Of a stretch of DNA of 64,000 nucleotides, positions 17,182 to 25,016 are shown in pieces; positions within the stretch are counted from its first letter, which is position 1, and each line of letters opens with the position of its first letter. Source of the stretch: WHSW01 sp963821025 (lineage in GTDB: Bacteria; Actinomycetota; Thermoleophilia; Solirubrobacterales; 70-9); the NCBI GenBank assembly GCA_963821025.1, contig CAWGCG010000005.1, positions 186,001-250,000 on the forward strand, given 5' to 3'. The notes below the pieces were generated by a model. The model saw only the letters and a program-made list of their open reading frames with translations. It ran no database searches and had not been told where the DNA came from. The position numbers and the translations under genes were made by a program.

Positions 17182-17397
17182 TCAGCGCAGCAGGCGCAGC
17201 GCGACCCGCCGCACCACCAACCGCAATCGCCGCAGCGGCCCCGGCGAGGACCGCGGCGCGCGGGCGAGCTCGCTGGCCGCAGCCGTGTTCGAGCTGCCGA
17301 TCCGTTCGCGCATCAGCCTGGCGTTGACCCGCCGCAGGGCCCGATTCTCGGCCTCGAGGCGCTCGATCCGCTCGCGCTTGCTCTCACTCGGGGTCAT
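17182..17397 (-). CDS. Small coiled-coil protein coupled to a GT4-GT2 fusion
   Basis: A 71-residue basic protein. Residues 8-32 (from ERIERLEAENRALRR onward) form a short leucine-zipper-like coiled coil, and the C-terminal third is Arg/Leu-rich (RRLRLVVRRVALRLL) and could bind membranes or acidic polymers. ATG 17397 overlaps the stop of the upstream glycosyltransferase gene as ATGA, which strongly supports its being translated. The function is unknown; a scaffold or membrane adaptor for the glycosyltransferase is an inference. A similar coiled coil followed by a basic tail occurs at the C-terminus of the protein at 27577-28584. Confidence 0.65.
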   Translation of the reverse strand: MTPSESKRERIERLEAENRALRRVNARLMRERIGSSNTAAASELARAPRSSPGPLRRLRLVVRRVALRLLR

Positions 17398-19358
17398 CGA
17401 GACACCGTCCACTCGATCTCGCGCTCGGCCAGTCGCGCCTCGCTGGCCTGGCGCGCCCAATGCTCGCGCGGGCCGGTCACGGCGCGCATCATCGAGGCGT
17501 CGCGGAGGCGGTAGCCGATCAGCGGTTCGGGAATCACGTGGCCGAGCATGCCGTGGCGGCGCATCTCGCGGTAGAGGGTCCAGTCCTCGAAACCGGCGAC
17601 GTCGGTGCTGTAGCGAAGGCCGGCGTCGAAGACCGACCGCCTGAACACGGCGACCGCATCGCCGGCGAGATTGAACCGATCGACGGCCCGGCTCGAGTTT
17701 CCGAGCGGCCGCAGACCCTCCTCGGTGCCCTTCCACGGCTTCCCCTGCTCGTCGATGTAGCGCAGCCACGAGCTCACGTAGGCGATCTCGGGATCCGCCT
17801 CTAGCGCCTCGAGAGAGCGAGCGACGAAGCTCGGGTCGAGCAGGTTGTCGGCATCCAGCGGCAGGACGTAGTCGCCTCGGGCGAGCTCCACCCCGAGATT
17901 GCGCGCCGCGCCGAGCCCGGAGTTGGGTTGGGCGATCACGCTCAGCGGGTAGCGCTCCTCGAGCTCGAGCAGGATCTCGTCGGCGGCCCGAAACGAGCCG
18001 TCGTTGATCACGATCAGCTCGGTCCGCGGGTGGGTCTGGGCGGCGGCCGAGGCGACCGTCTCGGCGATCTGATCCTCGAGCTCGAAGTAGGGGATCACGA
18101 TCGAGACCAGCGGCACCTCGGCGCTCGCCGGGCGAGCCTGCGGCCGGCGGACGGCCTCGCAGAGCTCCAGGTAGGCATTGGCGACCTGATCGCCGTCGGT
18201 GAGCTGGTCGAACAGCTCCCGGGCGCGGGCCGGCGGGTTCGCCTCGCGCGCCAGCTCCGGCGCCTCGATCAAGGGCTCGAGCACGCGCTCGAGCCCGTCG
18301 ACGCCGGCGCCGGGCGCGAGCCAGCCGCTCTTCCCCGCTTCAACGATCTCTGTCAGACCGCCGGTCGGCGTGGCGACCACCGGTCGCCCGCGCCCGATCG
18401 TCTCCAGGGCGACGTAGGGCCAGCACTCCCAAAGCGAGGGCACGGCGAGCGCGTCGTGGGCATCGATCAGGGCCGAGATCTGCTCCCGCGGGACCGGATC
18501 GAGGATCCGGATCCGCTGATCGCCGGCGATCTCGGCCTCGAGCAGCGCTCGCATCGACTGCCCCAGGGGGGCGGTATCGGTATCGGCGCCGACCATCGTC
18601 AGCCGCCAGCGCGATTGCTCGAGCCCGAGCAGGGCGCCGACCAGCTCGCGCACCCCCTTGCGGCGCTCGAGCCGGCCCAGGTAGAGGAGGCGCAGATCTG
18701 CGTCCGGGCGGCCGGACGGGGACGGCCGCGCCGGTGCATCCCAGGCGAACGGGTGGCGGACCCGGCGGGCCGGCGCCAACTCGCCGGCGCCGTAGAAGCG
18801 CTCGTAGGAGCCGAGGATGTCGCCGCCGGCCCAGAGCAGCGCGTCGGCGTAACGGAGGGCATAGCGCTCGAGCTCATGGGTGAACGAGCGCTCGGGCCCG
18901 TTCGGCATGAAGCCGTCGAGCACGTCATAGATCTCGGCGGTGCCGTGGGCGCGCACGCAGACGGTGGTCCCGCGAAGAGCCGGGGACCCGGTGCGTTTCG
19001 CCTGCACGGTGACGCAACCCTCGCCGAGGAAGTCCCCGAACTCGACCAGGTCGGGCCCGCGGGAACCATATGCCTCGCCGAGCGCCTGGTGGACGGCGGC
19101 GCTCCAGGCGTGCAGGAGCGAGTAGGAGCTGCGGGCGTCCCAGCTGCGCGGCTCGCGCACGAACACGATCCGTGCTTGGGGCAGCGAATCGGACCGACGC
19201 CGTTGCAATGTTCGGTGAGCGCGGCGGTGACGGCTGGTGGTGAAGATCGTCACCTCGCAGCGCTCGGCGAGCAGGCTCGCCAGCGCGCTCACGTAGCGCC
19301 CGATGCCGCCACCCCCGAACGGCGACAGCTCGCGCGAGACCAGCGCGACCGCCGGCAT
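17394..19358 (-). CDS. Two-domain GT4-GT2 glycosyltransferase
   Basis: A 654-residue protein with an N-terminal GT-B (GT4-like) domain, about residues 1-395, showing FGGGGIGRYVSAL, LYLGRLERRKGVRELV and PSLWECWPYVALE. A GT-A (GT2-like) domain follows, about residues 415-654, with VSIVIPYFELEDQ, a VINDG motif and LPLDADNLLDP. Two sugar transfers by one polypeptide are likely. ATG 19358 is chosen for the natural strand start MPAVALVSREL; an upstream in-frame extension overlaps cysM. It lies 5 bases after the cysM stop and is coupled to the 71-residue coiled-coil gene. Confidence 0.82.
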   Translation of the reverse strand: MPAVALVSRELSPFGGGGIGRYVSALASLLAERCEVTIFTTSRHRRAHRTLQRRRSDSLPQARIVFVREPRSWDARSSYSLLHAWSAAVHQALGEAYGSRGPDLVEFGDFLGEGCVTVQAKRTGSPALRGTTVCVRAHGTAEIYDVLDGFMPNGPERSFTHELERYALRYADALLWAGGDILGSYERFYGAGELAPARRVRHPFAWDAPARPSPSGRPDADLRLLYLGRLERRKGVRELVGALLGLEQSRWRLTMVGADTDTAPLGQSMRALLEAEIAGDQRIRILDPVPREQISALIDAHDALAVPSLWECWPYVALETIGRGRPVVATPTGGLTEIVEAGKSGWLAPGAGVDGLERVLEPLIEAPELAREANPPARARELFDQLTDGDQVANAYLELCEAVRRPQARPASAEVPLVSIVIPYFELEDQIAETVASAAAQTHPRTELIVINDGSFRAADEILLELEERYPLSVIAQPNSGLGAARNLGVELARGDYVLPLDADNLLDPSFVARSLEALEADPEIAYVSSWLRYIDEQGKPWKGTEEGLRPLGNSSRAVDRFNLAGDAVAVFRRSVFDAGLRYSTDVAGFEDWTLYREMRRHGMLGHVIPEPLIGYRLRDASMMRAVTGPREHWARQASEARLAEREIEWTVSR

Positions 19359-19363
19359 GCCGC

Positions 19364-20329
19364 CTACCACCAAACGGTGGACTCGACGCCTTCGAGCTCC
19401 TCCACGGGAGTGGTGTATACGCCTGAGGAGAGGTACTTCCACCCGTCGTCGGGGACGATGAAGACGATGTTGCCCTCGTCGAGCTCGGCGGCGACCCGGA
19501 CGCAGATCGCGGCGATCGCCCCGGCGGAGACACCGGCGAAGAGCCCCTCCTCGCGCAGCAGCTTCTGGGTCCAGACGATCGCGTCGCGGTTGGAGACCAT
19601 GATCTTGCGGTCGAGCAGCGAGAGGTCGATGATCGGCGGGATGAAGCCATCGTCGAGCGAGCGCAGGCCCTGGACCAGCTCGCCCTGCATCGGCTCGACC
19701 GCGACGATCGCCGTCTCGGGGTCGTGCTCCTTGAGCCGCCTGCCGACCCCCATCAGCGTCCCGCCGGTACCGAGCCCGGCGACGAAGGCGCCCACCTGAT
19801 CGAGCTCCTCGAGGATCTCGCCCGCGGTCCCGTGGTAGTGCGCGTCCGGGTTCGCCGGGTTGCCGTACTGGTAGGGCATGTAATACGCGGCGTCCCCCTC
19901 GGCCATCTCAAGCGCCAGCTCGACCGCGCCGTTGGAGCCCTTCGCCCCCTCGGAGTAGACGATCTCGGCGCCGAACATGCGCAGCAGCTGGGTTCGTTCC
20001 TCGGTGACGTTGTCGGGCATCACCACCTTGACCGGATAGCCCTTACGCCCGCAGATCATCGCCAGCGAGATTCCGGTGTTGCCGGAGGTCGGCTCGAGGA
20101 TCGTCTGCCCGGGCTCGATCGAGCCGGCCTCTTCGGCGGCCTCGATCATCGCCTTGGCGACCCGGTCCTTGACCGAGCCGGTCGGGTTGCGCCCCTCGAG
20201 CTTGGCGAAGATCCTCACCCCCGGCTTCGGAGACAGGCGCGGCAACTCGACCAGCGGCGTGTTGCCGACTGCCTCGACCAGATTGCCGTAACGGCCGCCG
20301 CAGGGGCGGTTGAGCGTCGGCTCGAGCAT
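19364..20329 (-). CDS. cysM: CysM-type cysteine synthase (probable O-phosphoserine sulfhydrylase)
   Basis: A PLP-dependent enzyme of 321 residues making cysteine. The PLP Lys is in NPTGSVKDR (K54), and the asparagine/phosphate loops EPTSGNTGIS and GLGTGGTLMG are intact. It resembles mycobacterial CysM more than CysK: YQYGNPANPDAHYHGTAGE, the GLRSLDDGF segment retaining the Arg that CysM uses for O-phosphoserine, and a C-terminal DGWKYLSSGVY. CysM takes sulfur from thiocarboxylated CysO; a CysO-like carrier and its activating enzyme lie at 42344-43836. A 15-bp palindrome sits 2 bases upstream of the start. The paralogous CysK activity is a possible alternative. Confidence 0.85.
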   Translation of the reverse strand: MLEPTLNRPCGGRYGNLVEAVGNTPLVELPRLSPKPGVRIFAKLEGRNPTGSVKDRVAKAMIEAAEEAGSIEPGQTILEPTSGNTGISLAMICGRKGYPVKVVMPDNVTEERTQLLRMFGAEIVYSEGAKGSNGAVELALEMAEGDAAYYMPYQYGNPANPDAHYHGTAGEILEELDQVGAFVAGLGTGGTLMGVGRRLKEHDPETAIVAVEPMQGELVQGLRSLDDGFIPPIIDLSLLDRKIMVSNRDAIVWTQKLLREEGLFAGVSAGAIAAICVRVAAELDEGNIVFIVPDDGWKYLSSGVYTTPVEELEGVESTVWW

Positions 20330-20331
20330 CG

Positions 20332-20346
20332 CTACACAAAGTGTAG
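20332..20346. promoter_or_regulatory. Perfect palindrome between cysM and a divergent gene (operator candidate)
   Basis: CTACACAAAGTGTAG has 6-base arms and a 3-base centre. It lies 2 bases before the cysM start codon and 11 bases before the divergent start at 20358. On the cysM strand it contains TACACT, a credible -10 hexamer ending 10 bases before ATG. A repressor bound here would block both cysM initiation and the divergent promoter. The binding protein is unknown. Confidence 0.5.
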
Positions 20347-20357
20347 TTGCCGGGCCT

Positions 20358-20984
20358 ATGCTGGCTGCGGTGAGGGCCGACGCAAACCCAGCAGCCCGCC
20401 TGCCGCGCCTGCTCGAGACCGGACCGCCGCTGGAGACCGATGCCTGGGCGATCGATCACTGCGCGCTCGAGCTGGTGCTCGCCGAGATCTCGGCCGGTCG
20501 CGAGCGGATCGTCGAGTGCGGGTCGGGACTGAGCACGATCGTGATCGCCCGCCTGCTGCGTGAACGCGGCCACGGCACCGTCCACGCGCTCGAGCACGAT
20601 CCCACCTGGATCGAGCTGACCGCCCGCCGGATCGCGGACGAGGGCCTCAGTGACCACGCGCGAGTCGTCGCCGCGCCGCTCGCCCGGGACCCGCTGGCGC
20701 CACCGGGCTGTCGCTGGTTCGAGCGCCGGGCACTCGCCGAGTTGCCCGGCGCCGGAGTCGACCTGCTGCTCGTCGACGGACCGCCGGCGTCCCCGGAGCG
20801 CGGACTCGGGCGCTCGCGCTATCCGGCGTTGCCGCTGCTCGCCGACCGCCTCGCCGCCGGTGTGCGGCTGATCCTCGACGACGCCGAGCGCGCCGGCGAG
20901 CGCTGGGTGATCGAACGCTGGGAAAGCGAGCTCGGCGCCCGCTTCGAGCGCCATGGGCGCGTCGCCCTGGCAACCCTCGGCTGA
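20358..20984 (+). CDS. SAM-methyltransferase-like protein
   Basis: A 208-residue protein with a Rossmann-type motif I, RIVECGSGLSTIVIARLL, an acidic residue at the next strand end (HALEHDP), and a later LLLVDGPPASPERG strand and loop. This layout resembles class I methyltransferase-like proteins found in glycan clusters. ATG 20358 is preferred over an upstream in-frame TTG at 20310, because the longer form would extend through the palindrome into cysM. It is divergent from cysM, with 28 bases between start codons. The acceptor is unknown. Confidence 0.65.
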   Translation: MLAAVRADANPAARLPRLLETGPPLETDAWAIDHCALELVLAEISAGRERIVECGSGLSTIVIARLLRERGHGTVHALEHDPTWIELTARRIADEGLSDHARVVAAPLARDPLAPPGCRWFERRALAELPGAGVDLLLVDGPPASPERGLGRSRYPALPLLADRLAAGVRLILDDAERAGERWVIERWESELGARFERHGRVALATLG

Positions 20985-20994
20985 GCGCGAGGCT

Positions 20995-21000
20995 TATGCT
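20995..21000 (+). promoter_or_regulatory. -10 box for the amino-acid transporter gene
   Basis: TATGCT lies 40 bases before the start codon of the substrate-binding protein gene, leaving a leader that carries AAGGAGAGAGG as a ribosome-binding site. No convincing -35 hexamer is visible. Confidence 0.4.
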
Positions 21001-21040
21001 GTCGCCCATCGCCGCGACTGAAGGAGAGAGGAACTCTGTG

Positions 21041-21880
21041 ATGCGACCCCGCTTTTTGATCTTGATCGCCGCCCTGGTGCTCGGAATGGCTGCCTTCGTC
21101 GGCGCCGGCTGCGGCTCCGACGACGACGAAGCGACCTCGGAGGAGTCGAGCTCGTCCGGCTCCAGCCTCGAGCTGCTCACCGACGGCACGCTCACCGTCG
21201 GGTCGGACACCCCGTATCCGCCATTCGAGTTCGGTGACCCGCCCGACTACGAGGGCTTCGACATCGACCTGATCAACGCGATCGCCGAGGATCAGGGGCT
21301 CGAGGTCGAGATCGTCGACGCACCGTTCGACGTCATCCTCGCCGGTGGTGCAGGCCGCTTCGACCTCTCGATCGCGGCGACGACGATCACCGACGCGCGC
21401 GAGAACCGGGTCGACTTCTCAGATCCGTACTTCGAGTCCGAGCAGTCGCTTCTGGTCCAGGAGGACGGAGCGATCCAGTCGATCGACGACATCACCGCCG
21501 ACACCGTCGTCGGGGCGGAGGACGGGACCACGGGCGAGACCTACGCGAACGAGAACACCGATGCCGAGGTACGCGGGTTCCCCAACATCGACGACGCCTT
21601 CAACGCGCTGGTCGCCGGTCAGGTCGAAGCGGTCTTCAACGACTTGCCCGTGAACGTCCAGGCGGTCGAGGACAAGGAGGGCCTCGCCGTGGTCGAGACC
21701 TTCCCGACCGGCGAGGAGTACGGGATCGTCTTCCCCGAGGGCTCGACCCTGGTCGAGCCGATCAACGAGTCGCTGCAGAAGGTCAAGGACGACGGCACCC
21801 TCGAGGACATCTACAGCGAGTGGTTCGCGGGTGAGGAGCTGCCGGAGGGCCTGCTCAAGGCCACCCACGAACCGTCCTGA
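21041..21880 (+). CDS. Polar amino-acid ABC transporter, substrate-binding lipoprotein
   Basis: A 279-residue extracellular lipoprotein of the family 3 solute-binding group (glutamine/arginine/cystine type). It has an N-terminal hydrophobic segment, a cysteine in VGAGCGSDDD as the lipidation site, and a Ser/Glu-rich linker. The family start TLTVGSDTPYPPFEFG, GFDIDLINAIAE and the hinge segment DARENRVDFSDPY follow. A strong AAGGAGAGAGG precedes the start; GTG 21038, directly before the ATG, could also be used. It is first of a three-gene importer, and a terminator after it probably gives more binding protein than membrane complex. The specific amino acid is not readable. Confidence 0.9.
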   Translation: MRPRFLILIAALVLGMAAFVGAGCGSDDDEATSEESSSSGSSLELLTDGTLTVGSDTPYPPFEFGDPPDYEGFDIDLINAIAEDQGLEVEIVDAPFDVILAGGAGRFDLSIAATTITDARENRVDFSDPYFESEQSLLVQEDGAIQSIDDITADTVVGAEDGTTGETYANENTDAEVRGFPNIDDAFNALVAGQVEAVFNDLPVNVQAVEDKEGLAVVETFPTGEEYGIVFPEGSTLVEPINESLQKVKDDGTLEDIYSEWFAGEELPEGLLKATHEPS

Positions 21881-21905
21881 CGCTGACAGGCCAGTCGACG
21901 TACGG

Positions 21906-21934
21906 GAGGGGCGCCGCTCGGCGCCCCTCTTCGT
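21906..21934 (+). terminator. Intrinsic terminator between binding protein and permease genes
   Basis: A perfect 10-bp stem (GAGGGGCGCC / GGCGCCCCTC) with a GCTC loop, followed by TTCGTT. It lies 25 bases after the stop of the binding protein gene and should end or attenuate the transcript. Confidence 0.8.
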
Positions 21935-21962
21935 TGGCACGCCGGCCCGCTGCGGTTAGGGT
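21934..21962 (+). promoter_or_regulatory. Promoter for the permease and ATPase genes
   Basis: TTGGCA (21934-21939) and TAGGGT (21957-21962) are separated by exactly 17 bases. They lie directly after the terminator hairpin and 33 bases before the permease ATG, so the permease-ATPase pair can be transcribed separately. Confidence 0.6.
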
Positions 21963-21995
21963 GCGCGAGACACGACCGTTGAGGAGGCGGGCGCG

Positions 21996-22795
21996 ATGGA
22001 CCAGTTGATCGAGCAGTTCTTCGACTTCAACGTGATGTTCGACAGCCAGAACTTCGACGAGGTCCTGAACGGCTTCGGCTACACCCTGCTGCTGTCGGCG
22101 GTCTCCGGAGTGCTGTCGTTGATCTGGGGACTGGTGCTCGCGGTCCTGCGCCAGCTCCCCGGGCGCGCCGTGGCCCCCGTCCGCTGGTTGACGATCGCCT
22201 ACATCGACGCCTTTCGCGGCATCCCGCTGCTGCTGGTGGTGCTGATCATCTTCGGCAGCCTCGGGGCCCTGGCGGGCCAGGGCGTGATCCCGGAATCGAT
22301 CGGGATCCCGCGCTGGTTCGGCCTCCCGGACCCGTTCTGGTACGGGGTGATGGCGATCGTGATCACCTACGGCGCCTACATGGCGGAGGTCTATCGGGCG
22401 GGGATCGAGGCGGTCCCCGCAGGGCAGACCGAGGCGGCGCGATCGCTCGGGATGAGCCACGGGCAGGCGATGCGCCACGTGATCGTGCCGCAGGCCGTGA
22501 GCAAGGTGATCCCGCCGCTACTCAACGACTTCATCGCGCTGATGAAGGACACCTCGCTGGTCAGCGTCATCGGCCTGATCGAGGTCGTCCAGGCCGGACG
22601 TGACATCCAGCTCGAGGAGCTAAACAGCTCGGCCCTGACGCTGGGCGCGATCCTGTTCTTGATAGTGACGATCCCGCTCGCGCGTCTGGTCGACTACCTG
22701 ATCGCTCGCCAGCAGCGGCGGGTCAGTCGAAGCGGCAGCTCCGAGGACGACTCGGTCGAGCCGTCGGGTCCGCCGGCGACGGGGATGGCGGGGGT

Positions 22796-22799
<4 letters not shown>
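21996..22799 (+). CDS. Polar amino-acid ABC transporter, permease
   Basis: A 267-residue membrane protein of the HisM/GlnP family. The first helix segment is GYTLLLSAVSGVLSLIWG. The loop contacting the ATPase, EAARSLGMSHGQAMRHVIVPQA, carries the canonical EAA-x3-G signature. Helices around residues 20-45, 65-95, 105-135 and 215-240 are evident. A GAGGAGG ribosome-binding site precedes ATG 21996. It functions with the lipoprotein upstream and the ATPase whose ATG overlaps its stop (ATGA). Confidence 0.92.
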
Positions 22800-23581
<782 letters not shown>

Positions 23582-23585
23582 CGAC

Positions 23586-23616
23586 CCGCCGGCACCGTCC
23601 GGGCCGCTGCCGGCGG
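23586..23616 (+). terminator. Hairpin after the amino-acid transporter operon
   Basis: CCGCCGGCA and TGCCGGCGG form a perfect 9-bp stem with a 13-base loop, starting 5 bases after the ATPase stop. There is no clear T tract, so termination is plausible but not certain. Confidence 0.45.
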
Positions 23617-23628
23617 CTGGGCGGCCGC

Positions 23629-23634
23629 TATCTT
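23629..23634 (+). promoter_or_regulatory. -10 box before the GT2 gene
   Basis: TATCTT ends 10 bases before ATG 23645. The transcript would have an almost absent leader. Confidence 0.4.
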
Positions 23635-23644
23635 CAGCCGCTTC

Positions 23645-24361
23645 ATGCCCGTCGACCTGTCGATCCTGATGCCGGTCTACAACGAGCGCCCGACGATCGA
23701 GGAGGCGATCCTGGGGACGCTCGGCGCCGAGCTGCCGGTCGACGAGATCGAGTTGGTGATCGTCGACGACGGCTCCTCCGACGGCACCCGCGAGGTCCTC
23801 GAACGCGAGGACTGGCCCGGCAAGGTGAAGGTGAAGGTGATCGAGCATGAGCACAACAAGGGCAAGGGTGCTGCGATCCGGACCGCGCTCGGCCATGCCG
23901 AGGGCACCTGGTCGCTGATCATGGACGCCGATCTCGAGTACGAGCCCTCCGACCTGCGACCGATGCTCGAGCCTCTGGTCGGTGACCGCGCGGAGGTCGT
24001 CTTCGGCACCCGGGCGTTCGAGTCGCACACGGCCTTCAGCTTCTGGTACGTGATCGGCAACAAGGGCGTCACCTTCGCCTGCAACGCCCTCTACAACTGC
24101 TGGCTCTCGGACATCATGACCTGCCACAAGGGCATGCGGACCGACCTCTTTCGCAGCCTCGAGCTGCGCGAGGATGGCTTCGCGATCGAACCCGAGATCA
24201 CCGCGAGGCTGCTGCTCGAGGGGGTTCGCATCCACGAGGTGCCGATTCGCTACACGGCCCGCACCCGCGAGGAGGGCAAGAAGCTGACGGCGATGGACGG
24301 GGTCAGGGCGCTGCGCACGCTGGCCCGGTGTCGGCTCGACGGGCGCAAGTCCGCCGGCTGA
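23645..24361 (+). CDS. GT2 glycosyltransferase (dolichyl-phosphate-mannose-synthase-like)
   Basis: A 238-residue GT-A enzyme: LSILMPVYNERPTIEEAI, nucleotide site VIVDDGSSDGT, metal motif MDADLEYEPSDL, and a KGMRTDLFRSL segment near the acceptor site. There is no C-terminal membrane helix, so it resembles the short soluble form that charges polyprenyl phosphate with a sugar at the membrane face. Its product could feed the GT39-type membrane transferases in this window, though this is an inference. It follows the transporter operon after a hairpin and a -10 box. Confidence 0.85.
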   Translation: MPVDLSILMPVYNERPTIEEAILGTLGAELPVDEIELVIVDDGSSDGTREVLEREDWPGKVKVKVIEHEHNKGKGAAIRTALGHAEGTWSLIMDADLEYEPSDLRPMLEPLVGDRAEVVFGTRAFESHTAFSFWYVIGNKGVTFACNALYNCWLSDIMTCHKGMRTDLFRSLELREDGFAIEPEITARLLLEGVRIHEVPIRYTARTREEGKKLTAMDGVRALRTLARCRLDGRKSAG

Positions 24362-24372
24362 CTCCGTCGCCC

Positions 24373-24378
24373 TAAGAT
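24373..24378 (+). promoter_or_regulatory. -10 box for a near-leaderless methyltransferase transcript
   Basis: TAAGAT ends 7 bases before ATG 24386, the spacing expected if transcription starts at or next to the start codon. Confidence 0.45.
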
Positions 24379-24385
24379 CCCGCCG

Positions 24386-25015
24386 ATGCCGCTGAAGAGA
24401 GGCCTCGAGATGCAGGACATCTTTCCGCCGCTCGATGCCGAGCTTCGGCCCTACCGCCACCTGTTCAAGGGCCGCGTGCTCAACGCCGGCGCCGGCAGTC
24501 GCGACATCTCCGAGCTGATCGACGGCGAGCTCTTCAATCAGGACATCAAGGCGGCTCCGCACATCCACTACGACTCGCCGCTGCACCAGATTCCGGTCGA
24601 GGACGGTTTCTTCGACGCGCTGATCTGCAACGCGGTGCTCGAGCACGTCGAGAACCCCGAGGAGGTGCTGGCCGAGTTCGGCCGCGTGTGCAAGCCGGGC
24701 GCAGTGCTCTACCTGTGCGTGCCCTTCATGCAGCCCGAACACCTCGATCCGACCGACTACCAGCGCTACACGGTCGACGGCCTGCGCCGCGAGGTCGAGC
24801 GCCACGGGTTCGAGGTCTCGGAGTCGGGCGGAGTCCACTCCGTCTACGTGACCCTCGCCTGGATCGCGCGCGATTGGCTCGGGCCAAAGCGCGGGATCGG
24901 CGCGCGGGCCGCCAAGGCGATCGTCTTTCCGACGCTGCGATACAAGTGCAGGACCTCCTCCGAGCACGTGCACTCGCTCGCATCGGCCTACCGCGTCGTC
25001 GCCACCCGGCGCTGA
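24386..25015 (+). CDS. Class I SAM-dependent methyltransferase
   Basis: A 209-residue methyltransferase of the Methyltransf_11/25 type. Motif I is VLNAGAGSRD, the acidic end of strand 2 is in LFNQDIKA, and DALICNAVLEHVENPEEVL is the conserved post-motif segment of small-molecule methyltransferases. PFMQPEHLDPTDYQRYT resembles sugar methyltransferases of polysaccharide loci. It is followed after one base by a large glycosyltransferase, so its product probably modifies a glycan. Confidence 0.75.
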   Translation: MPLKRGLEMQDIFPPLDAELRPYRHLFKGRVLNAGAGSRDISELIDGELFNQDIKAAPHIHYDSPLHQIPVEDGFFDALICNAVLEHVENPEEVLAEFGRVCKPGAVLYLCVPFMQPEHLDPTDYQRYTVDGLRREVERHGFEVSESGGVHSVYVTLAWIARDWLGPKRGIGARAAKAIVFPTLRYKCRTSSEHVHSLASAYRVVATRR

Positions 25016-25016
25016 C

